DNA of 29,561 nucleotides from Mnemiopsis leidyi (Eukaryota > Ctenophora > Tentaculata > Lobata > Bolinopsidae), in the NCBI GenBank assembly GCA_000226015.1, contig JH154417.1:13786-43346 (forward strand), given 5' to 3'. Within the stretch, counting starts at the first letter, position 1, and each line of letters starts with the position of its first letter. The translations under genes and the position numbers were made by a program. Below, piece after piece: positions 22,240-29,561 of the stretch. Under the pieces are notes generated by a model that was not told where the DNA came from, searched no databases, and saw only the letters and a program-made list of their open reading frames with translations.

Positions 22240-25200
22240 CTGCAACAGTTTACAACATGACCATGTCATACTTTCTTAGTCTTACAATTTTGTAAAGTCA
22301 TGAATTCATTAATGTATACAATCATGTATACATAAAATGACCATTAGTCCAACTACCGCGTTTCTGTTTTACCTGAACATATAGGTTCCTCCGTCAGGAT
22401 ATTGCACTCTTTCTTTAGTATGTGTGATATTGTACGGTCCTGTTTCTCCTACATTTGTTAGATCTACAGATGTGTCTCTGTTTTGCTCTGTGGATGGTTA
22501 TTTTTTGACAACGGGATTGTATATAAATTTTAAATGCAACTTTTGAATTGGTATTCAAAAAATAAGATCAAGCCATTTTTACCTTGGTGATAAAGAAAAA
22601 CTTTCTGGGGCTTCCTCGGTCCATCAATGTTTGCCCAGAAAGTTACTGAAGATCCCGCAATCGCTGGGAGTACCCCAGAAACATTTGCTGTGGCTAATCG
22701 AAGTGATATTGGGTCACCGGACTGTAGCTTTTCTGACAGAACCAAGATTGCTCTAAAATCTGAAAATTCACTAATTTGTCGAATCCAATCAATATACTGT
22801 AATTACGAAAAATCATGGCTAAGAAAATTTATTCACAATAAGAGAGAAATATTGAAATATTTTCCGACCTGTTACATCGGCCTGCTCGACATTTTGAACA
22901 AACAGACTTGTCGACATGACTCCCGTCTTATCAATTTGAGAGTTCAGGGATGTGTATCCATGTGTGGGCAAACTGTTCCATCCATTGTCTCCTGGTGTAT
23001 GCTTTGAAATATGACGCTAAATAATTTTTTCCTAATTTTGCCATTTGGGCCGGAAAAATGAAAAGGTACATTCCAAAATAAAGCGATCGCCAGATTAACT
23101 GAAATTGGCCGCAATTCTTGTAAGGGGGGGAATTTGATTCATTTTTGCACAATGACTTGTATGATTAATAATGATATGCAGCTCGCCAGAAAACAAATAA
23201 CAATGTAGTATAGTTTGATACTTGCCTTTTCGCTGCCAAGTCACGAGGGTCGAAAAAGTCTCTTTAGCAGTGAAGAATGTGATCAGTGTGGCCTGTTTTC
23301 CTATCGATGTCCAAACTGTTCTATTTGCAAATGTTTCTCCTGAACGATAAATGTATCTTCAAGACTATCCACCCTTGGGACATAATCACTACCTATAATA
23401 AATTTAAATTGACCAAACAATATAGATTTATCGTTATACAAGATATCTAAAATAAATCATAACCATGCAACCTAGGATAATCAGATCTTAATAGCATTAG
23501 CCTTGATTAATTCAAGAACTGCTAGCTTCGATTCCTTGTCAAAATAGGTCATTCCGGGCCTTGGTAACATTCCATCCCCGGTTCTTGGTACTATTTCAAA
23601 GTTAGCCTCTTACCAAGTAAGTGCACTCCTCTGGTCAAATTGATTGATTGTAAGTTGTCAAAATCAACCGAATAGGTGTAAGTCTCGTCTTTACGGAAGA
23701 GATCCGCATTACTGGTTGCTTTTTGCGCTATTTTCCTGCTGCAAGTATAGACTTGATGTATCTAGATTCTAGACTTGTGAACTTGATATTGTGGTACATT
23801 AACATTGAGCAACTAGAGAGCAAAGGTGGATTTTGATGCCATCTAAAGATTTGTTTTGTGCTATCATATTATTATTTTTTGTGCACCTTGAAATGTCGAA
23901 AACCTCTGAGAAGATGAGCCCGTCTGTAATATTTCGAGTGCTTGATGATGTACTTTTAGCGTTCATCTGAAGGTTGATTGTGTTGATAGTTTTGCATAGG
24001 ATTTTCGTAATAGGCAATAGGCATTGGTCGTCGAAATATTGGTACTGAGATTGCGAACATTCTTACAAACCGTGATAATATGAAAGTTCCTCGATGAAGG
24101 AGGGAAGGGTGCCAGTACAGTCAAGGTAACAACAGTTCCGGTTTCAGGGGTCAATATGACTAGGTCAGTGTCACTTGTGACCTTTATCTCGTGAAGTAAA
24201 CTCTTCGGTGTCTCAATTATTAGCTGTTTTTCTTTCTGACTGCCTGTGTGGTATTGAGCCCGACAATTCAGTGCTGCTCCAACTGATTCCTTTGTGAAAA
24301 CAGATTTTATCTTCCATGTGACTTTTCCAGTCGAGTTTATTATTTCAGACAGTTCAAACAGGACAATTTCGTTTTTGGTGTTGTAGCCCACCCCGTCGGG
24401 ACTGATTTTTCTGTTATCCAGCATCCACCTGGTAGCGGTAAACATAATATGTAACAGTTTGTTGTTGTTGTTGTAAATAGAATCTGTTCCACATTTATAA
24501 TCGATATTTGGTGGTGACGCTTATGTGCTTCTCTTTGAAAAATTTGACAAACGCCTTTGTAATCGTATTGCGTGCTATTTGTAGATGTAAATAATCTATA
24601 TAAGCAATGCTTTAATTAACTACCTCAAGTCCACGAGGTTTGTCCCAGTTAGGTTGAAGGGAACAGAGCAAGTGACAGTATACTCCTCCCCTATAACCCT
24701 CCACACCGAGGAAGGAAATTGAGTTCCTGCCACTGGAACCTCCCTTATCTTCACTGCGTTACTCTTCATAACACGGCCTTAGGAGCATTTTATAGCTTCA
24801 GGAATCTTGTAGTATGTTTGAACAAAATTCTTTTTATAATTTTTATTACATAATTGAGGAGATATCGCATTGTCATACTCACCAGTGACATATTCTGTGT
24901 AAAAACATCTCCAAATTCCTGTAGTTGTGCTGCTTACTTTCAATTCCAACTTTGTCCTCATTACAGAGTTTCGTTCAGGTCTGAGTTGTGATTCAAGTTT
25001 TTTGTGCTATAAAGCAAAATTTTGGGCTTGATGTATGTACCAAATATGAGGTATGAATTGTTTTAACGAAGATTACCTGCAGAAATCCATTGAACATGGC
25101 TTTTTTGATAGTGCCACGAAAATGATCCTTCTCTGATGCTGTTTTCAAAGTGACTACAAAATAAGTTTAGGGAAAACCCTGTAAACAATCGCACTTCGTC

Positions 25201-28200
25201 TCCTGGTTCCAATTTTAAATCTAAGAACAATTTTCTGTTAAAGGGGTTGTTTGCTATCCCCTTACCCAAACTATGACAATATTTTTAGATTTGTTATCTG
25301 TGAGAATATGGAAATCATTAAAATGTAATTGTAGTGCGACGGCTTTCTGCTAATTTATTTCGATAGAATTCTTATCATGAAATTTGTAAATGGTATCCTC
25401 TGATAGGAAGCTCAAACCATCAACAATGTATAACGTTGCTAATAGAATTAGAATTAGAATTAGAATTAGAATTAGAATTAGAATTAGAATTAGAATTAGA
25501 ATTAGAATTAGAATTAGAATTCTAATATCTTGAAAGACACAGCACTTAAAACGAATAATTTTTTATCAATTTCGGATCAAATGTTGATACCGTTAACTTC
25601 GATGATAGACTGGAAATAGTACTCTTGACGGCTCTGAACTATACAAGTGTATGTTGTATCCACAGTCAATGCCTCCACCATCAAATGTGTTGAAGTTGTC
25701 TCATTAGGCATTGCGTCTTTCTGGGTCTCTGTTGATAGTAATTAAATTTCAAAATGGGGTTCACGGTAGTTCAGTTGATCTGATTGGTAATCAGAATCTG
25801 GAAAGTTTAATACAGAAAGTAAACGAGTGCTCCTCGGGGCGCTATGATATGATAAATTGTGAAACCATGCATTCGAATAAATGTTCAAATACCTGGGTAT
25901 ATCTGGCTGTTACTGTTCCAGGCAAAAAGCAACTTGTCAGTTGGTGACACAACTGCACATCTTACTTCAGCTGAGTTTCCAGTTCTTGTATAATCATCCG
26001 TCGTCCTGAAATGAATACAATACAAGAATTGTGCCTCCCATAATGCGGGTGCTCGATTACCATTCTCTTCAAGTTCAATCGCAAAAAAAATATCACAAAA
26101 TTAAGAGGAAACCGGCATAGAATGACAAATTTTATGACTAAGTTGAGTACAAGTGATACCATCTCTTCAGTTCGAAGTATAAGTAACGTTTCATCCTTTA
26201 AGCGTAGGACATGATCACACTATCACTATAAAATTGTCAAGTTCACTATAAAATTGTCACTATAAAAAGAATATAAATATTAGGTGGATAAGGTACTGGC
26301 TATGACCATGACACTGTGAAATTCGCCTATGGTCAATGATAAAAAATTTGACCAAGAAAAATTCAGAATTTTGCTGTGTTCATGGTCATTTAAGGCCATG
26401 GCTCATGACCACGACACCCAAACATAGTCTGAATGGTCGAAATATTGTGGCTTTATCAGTGTTACTTACACTGTTAGGTAACTAAAAACACTGACCTTAC
26501 AGAAAATGTTTTGAGGTATGCTAAAGTATCTTCTTGTTTCCTCTCATTACCGACAAACACTCTACATGTAAAGATTTGGTCTCCTGCCAGAGTTACTTCT
26601 CTTGAGATGGACAAAGATGACTCTTTTGCACCATTTTCAAGTTTTCCGTCACTATGGTTAATTTGTTTTCAGCTCTGACTTGCGTTTATGTCGATATAAA
26701 TTTGAGCAATATAAAACTTTAAGATTTTAACCATAATAAAAACTTGAATTGTTTTGCTTATATAAACAATTTCACTTTTATCTAACAACTGTGGACTTCA
26801 AGGATCACTGGTCTTTGGAATTCAAGCTTGAAAAAAGCCTCAATTGTAAATTCTTTACCTCACGGTAAAATTACTGTTCTGTGTTCTCTGCGAAAATACG
26901 TGACCATTTGTATCCGACCATTCGAAATCTGACAATGTAGTTGTAGCTCTCAGTCCTTGTATGTTGCAAGTTAGAGTAGAATTTGTACCAATAAGAACAT
27001 CACAGCTCTGCGCTGTTATCTCTGGAGTGAAAACCGGTAAAAGTTTCAGTTTAGAAATATCGCATTTTTCTTGGTATGCAACTCTGTGATAATGATCTTA
27101 TGCAATTGTGTTAAAAACAGCTTGACGGTTATTCAACTCTCATCAAGGGACTGTGCATCACTTATACTAAATCGATGTTATTTAACTACATTTGTTTCTG
27201 CTTATTCCTAGTTCTACCAACCGTAAACATCAAGATTAACTTCAACGGCGTAAGCTTGATCTCTATTGTAGGTGTTTGATTTTATAAGACAGGTGTAAAC
27301 TTTGTCTACTGCAGGATTCTCAACAGTTAACTTTGAGATTTGCTGCCTCCCATTTACAGAACTTGTTTCTACATTCTCTGTTAGGGCAGTGTTCCCGTCC
27401 ATCCAGCTCACTGAGACTCCCTTTGATAGAACGTTCGAGATGATGCACGAGATTTCAGTTCTTGTTCCTTCTCTTACTTCAGCTCCGACTGCCTCTACCA
27501 CTAAAAGCGAAAAGTTCTTTTAAGCGTTGTTTATTACTTCCATTTTGATACTACTTACATCTCGATACAAATATCAAGGGTGAATGAGAATTTTAAAACG
27601 ATTATTTTTACTTACAAAATATGGATACTTTAGGGCTTTTTCTCTCTTTTACAGACCCTTTCTTTAAAGAAAGCAGTACTATTAAATTGATATTGCTCAT
27701 ATTTCGGCATTTATGTTAAGCATTAATTTAATGTCAATAATTAAATCTGATTTTAAAGTCATTGCAAATTTGAAACAAGGTGTTGTTTACTTACTAAACA
27801 CGGATACACTAATGCTTTTCTCCTTTTCGGCTTCCTTTGGATAGTTTGCTGTAGTAACTTGGCAAGTATAAGTTGATAGAACTACTGTAGACGACAATAT
27901 ATCTAGAGTATGAATCTGAGAGTTGCCACTAAAAGACCCTGCTGTGGCAACAATTCCATCCGCTGCATTAAGAATTCTCCCTTTGGTCTTCCAGACAACG
28001 TTTACCGGCTGGTCTATTAAGTTGAACCTACAGAAAACAGACGTCCTGGATCCATGATAGACTTCTCGGCCGTCCGTTGGGACAATTACTGAAATCATTA
28101 TTTCTCCATTGGTCACTCCCGAGAAGAATATACAACTTTCTGCAGAACCCAAAAAGATTAACTTAACTAAACGGACTTTGATTCAGAATTACCTGGACAA

Positions 28201-28372
28201 TTGTGTGTGTTACAACTCTGGCTTTGTGTCGATGAACCATAGCAGTAACTTCCACCAAATCGGGGAGATGGATTTGTACAGGTTCTTGTTCTGGTTTGTG
28301 TTCCTCCTCCGCAATCAACCGAACAGCTTGACCATGATGTGAATGAACTCCAGCCTCCATTGGTTCTTAATT
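21822..28372 (-). CDS. Gene B: tandem paralogue of gene A, frame interrupted in Ig5
   Basis: Nineteen exons, 5' to 3': 28372-28193, 28088-27795, 27500-27222, 27021-26859, 26651-26496, 26005-25893, 25728-25591, 25220-25077, 24980-24883, 24777-24624, 24428-24071, 23966-23887, 23738-23614, 23339-23226, 22991-22869, 22759-22583, 22487-22373, 22239-22134, 21986-21822. Order: TSP1, Ig1-Ig6, beta-rich segment, two cysteine-less Ig-like domains, sushi, stop TAA at 21824-21822. Exon lengths equal gene A's except TSP1 (180 against 351), Ig1 (294 against 291) and the Ig5 first exon (144 against 145). That missing base puts the following exon out of frame and gives an early stop, so B as assembled is a recent pseudogene, has a sequence error, or is spliced differently. 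Downstream exons remain open. The intron after 23226 uses GC rather than GT. No counterpart of A's first exon was found. Confidence 0.8.
22373..23966 (-). other. Gene B beta-rich segment and cysteine-less Ig-like domains
   Basis: Exons 23966-23887, 23738-23614, 23339-23226, 22991-22869, 22759-22583 and 22487-22373. Core positions mirror gene [32 protein letters not shown] and GGTYMFRIEF. The same cysteine positions are lost in both paralogues, so the loss predates the duplication. Confidence 0.55.
23225..23226 (-). other. Non-canonical GC donor splice site in gene B
   Basis: The exon ends CGAAAAG followed by gcaagt, while the same joint in gene A reads CGGAAAG followed by gtgagt. The exon side and phase are unchanged, so a GC-AG intron is the simplest reading. 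Confidence 0.7.
25443..25520. repeat. Hexamer microsatellite (tagaat)13
   Basis: Thirteen uninterrupted copies of tagaat, in the gene B intron between its Ig4 and Ig5 exons. Gene A has none at the matching place. Confidence 0.97.
25771..25880 (+). repeat. Possible tRNA-like SINE patch in a gene B intron
   Basis: The words ggtagttcagttgatctg (A-box-like) and gcattcgaataaatg (weak B-box-like) lie about 95 bases apart. The intron is otherwise unlike its gene A counterpart. No tail or target duplication was seen; weak. Confidence 0.2.
26006..26495. other. Expanded gene B intron with short inverted repeat
   Basis: This intron is 490 bases against 157 in gene A. It has tatgaccatgacac at 26301-26314 and a near inverted copy gtgttcatggtcat at 26376-26389, plus a tandem pair of cactataaaattgtca near 26225-26265. 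A small insertion of MITE type is possible but its ends are not clear. Confidence 0.4.
28193..28372 (-). other. Gene B single TSP1 exon
   Basis: A 180-base exon, phase 1-1, with one TSP1 repeat: [20 protein letters not shown], then RTRTCTN and CNTHNCP. It is 171 bases (57 codons, exactly one repeat) shorter than gene A's. The residue before the second Cys is D, so the usual O-fucose site is missing, as in gene A. Confidence 0.9.
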
Positions 28373-28728
28373 CTGTGGGTTCGACAATCTCAACTGTGAT
28401 AAGTACAGACTGCAACTTAACTAGTTAACTAGTTTATCAACTGGTTGAACTCTGCGGTTTGTGCATACTTACTAAATTTCTATCCTTCCTCTTTGCGATC
28501 GATATCAATATTAGTTGCCAGGTTTTCAATACCTACTCTTTAATTGTAGCAAAATTGATTACTTGTCAACGAAGTCAATTATCCCAAATAATTGTTTCGA
28601 GGTAGTTGCAAGCCTTTCAAGTTTCAACCCATGATTTTCTTGTGTGTGGTAAGATGCTCATTACAAGCTTTCTTAAAAGTGCTTGATAATAAGTTATACT
28701 TATATTATATATATGTGCCCGGTTAGTT
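28373..28728. other. Region 5' of gene B TSP1 exon
   Basis: In gene A the preceding exon lies only 158 bases from the TSP1 exon; here no similar exon is seen up to the window end. Near 28685-28712 is an AT-rich simple stretch. No signal-peptide exon or promoter was identified. Confidence 0.5.
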
Positions 28729-28962
28729 ATGTTTCAGGTGGACGCTAGATTTACTGTGATATTATCTGCCGTATATCTGGTAAATGCCGTTGAATTAATG
28801 AAATTAAAATTGCCTATTTGTTATGATATCCGCGGTTTAGAAGATCTACTGTCCGAAAAATTGTTGTTTCTATGTAAGAAAACGTTAAATCGAAAAAAGT
28901 TTTTGCGGAAGCTAACAACCAATAAAGTAATCACTGATCAGCCGTTTGATTACATGCGATAA
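28729..28962 (+). CDS. Unidentified short frame containing a duplicated segment
   Basis: A 77-codon open frame from ATG 28729 to TAA. I do not recognise it. The run ICYDIRGLEDLLSEKLLFLC, with Leu spacing loosely like the helices after a BTB fold, is followed by a basic stretch NRKKFLRKL. The part at 28813-28914 is repeated at 29068-29166 with a whole-codon deletion and mostly in-frame changes, which hints at coding constraint. Splicing and extent are unknown. Confidence 0.25.
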   Translation: MFQVDARFTVILSAVYLVNAVELMKLKLPICYDIRGLEDLLSEKLLFLCKKTLNRKKFLRKLTTNKVITDQPFDYMR

Positions 28963-29166
28963 TACAGCAGACAGCGAAGTTGGAGCAATTTCATAGGAAA
29001 CAAAGCAGTACCAGCTCAAAAGCGAATAAGCTTTAATATAATCATTTTTTTCTATTTGTTGTCCTGGCCTATTTGTTATGATATCCGCGGTATAGATCTA
29101 CTGTCCGAAAAATTCTTGTTTCTGTGTAAGAAAACGTTAAATCGAAAAAAGTTGTTGCGGAGGCTA
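28813..29166 (+). repeat. ~100-bp direct repeat, copies 28813-28914 and 29068-29166
   Basis: Both copies start cctatttgttatgatatccg and end gcgga(a/g)gcta. They differ by one three-base gap and about six substitutions. The second copy reads DIRGIDLLSEKFLFLC and then runs to a stop about seven codons past the repeat. Confidence 0.9.
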
Positions 29167-29294
29167 GAAATTTTATTCTATTTGTAAGGCGTTTTGTAAA
29201 TTTTGAACCTCTATATATAATCGTTTTTTATGTAAAACATAAAAAGAACATTAGCGACATCTCACATCACAAAAGCATAGTGGAGAAATTGCAC

Positions 29295-29328
29295 TAGATT
29301 TTCAATTTACGTAGATTTTCAATTTACG
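29295..29328. repeat. 17-bp tandem duplication
   Basis: Two exact copies of tagattttcaatttacg, 29295-29311 and 29312-29328. Confidence 0.9.
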
Positions 29329-29561
29329 TAGTGAACAATGTGTGCAGAGTGTTACACGTAAATTCCTTAGTTTCACGGGAGAGATTCAAATATACCTTAC
29401 AACCTTAGGGTGCGCCCTTTTTCTAAACCTATATGGGCTCAACCCTTATCTGATAGAGCTCAACGAGCTGAAAACGAGGATGCCCTCCTTTTTGAAATTG
29501 GACAACGGGAAAGACTACCCCTGGTCGTTTAAAAGTTACGACGATCTAGGATGTACATGTT
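29315..29561 (+). CDS. Open frame running off the right edge, possible exon
   Basis: Eighty-two codons without a stop, reaching the last base. The right half reads NELKTRMPSFLKLDNGKDYP and then WSFKSYDDLGCTC, and its bases are richer in G+C than the surroundings, which suggests a real exon. Possible acceptors are ttacaaccttag at about 29405 and atctgatag at about 29457. No family recognised; it may share a gene with the duplicated segment upstream. Confidence 0.35.
   Translation, partial: MFNLRSEQCVQSVTRKFLSFTGEIQIYLTTLGCALFLNLYGLNPYLIELNELKTRMPSFLKLDNGKDYPWSFKSYDDLGCTC

Larger units (their letters stand above)
24071..28088 (-). other. Gene B Ig1-Ig6
   Basis: The Cys-Trp-Cys cores are visible in each: Ig1 SVFCRF, VVWKT, TYTCQV; Ig2 EISCII, SVSWMD, VYTCLI; Ig3 TLTCNM and IFTCRV; Ig4 EVRCAV, FAWNS, TYTCIV; Ig5 NLFCSH, FSWHY, IWRCFY; Ig6 TVTCSV, LRWMLD, LNCRAQ. 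The base missing relative to gene A lies in the Ig5 C-C' turn, just after FSWHYQK. Ig6 exons are nearly identical to A's. Confidence 0.78.

Noticed and set aside
22627-23007. 126-codon plus-strand frame
   Set aside because: It lies antisense across two gene B exons and the intron between them and has no recognisable domain.

Overview
Eukaryotic (animal) genomic DNA: AT-rich, with many short GT-AG introns whose phases join cleanly, and extracellular modules (F-type lectin, TSP1, Ig, sushi) usual in invertebrate animals. An early-branching marine animal such as a cnidarian fits best, but the sequence does not prove it. No rRNA, tRNA gene, CRISPR array or bacterial operon was seen, and no viral element was recognised.

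Layout. (1) 1-4243: no recognisable gene; short degenerate repeats at the left edge and an alternating CG/CA/TA stretch near 1.42-1.46 kb. (2) 4244-6797, plus strand: a secreted protein with a signal-peptide exon, two F-type lectin (fucolectin) domains in one exon each, and a probable short last exon. (3) 7986-10410, plus strand: five exons matching the middle of THADA (the DUF2428 region), with neither the N-terminal nor the C-terminal part of the family visible. (4) 12082-19779, minus strand: gene A, 20 exons, at least 1219 residues: an unnamed Cys-containing domain, two TSP1 repeats, six canonical Ig domains, a beta-rich segment, two Ig-like domains without the usual cysteines, and a C-terminal sushi (CCP) domain. 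(5) 19780-21821: repeat-bearing spacer. (6) 21822-28372, minus strand: gene B, a tandem paralogue of A. Seventeen of the 19 shared exons are aligned and 16 of those 17 plus the last block are identical in length; the differences are one TSP1 repeat instead of two, one extra codon in Ig1, one base missing in the Ig5 exon, and no copy of A's first visible exon. (7) 28373-29561: a duplicated ~100-bp possible coding segment and an open frame running off the right edge, both unidentified.

How they fit together: A and B look like secreted recognition or adhesion proteins (no membrane segment follows the sushi domain, and the stop codon is at the same place in both). With the tandem F-type lectin nearby, the window holds several secreted binding proteins around a fragment of a housekeeping gene (THADA, tRNA 2'-O-methylation). 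THADA and A are convergent; A and B are head-to-tail. Exon coordinates were worked out by hand from open frames, splice sites and comparison of A with B.
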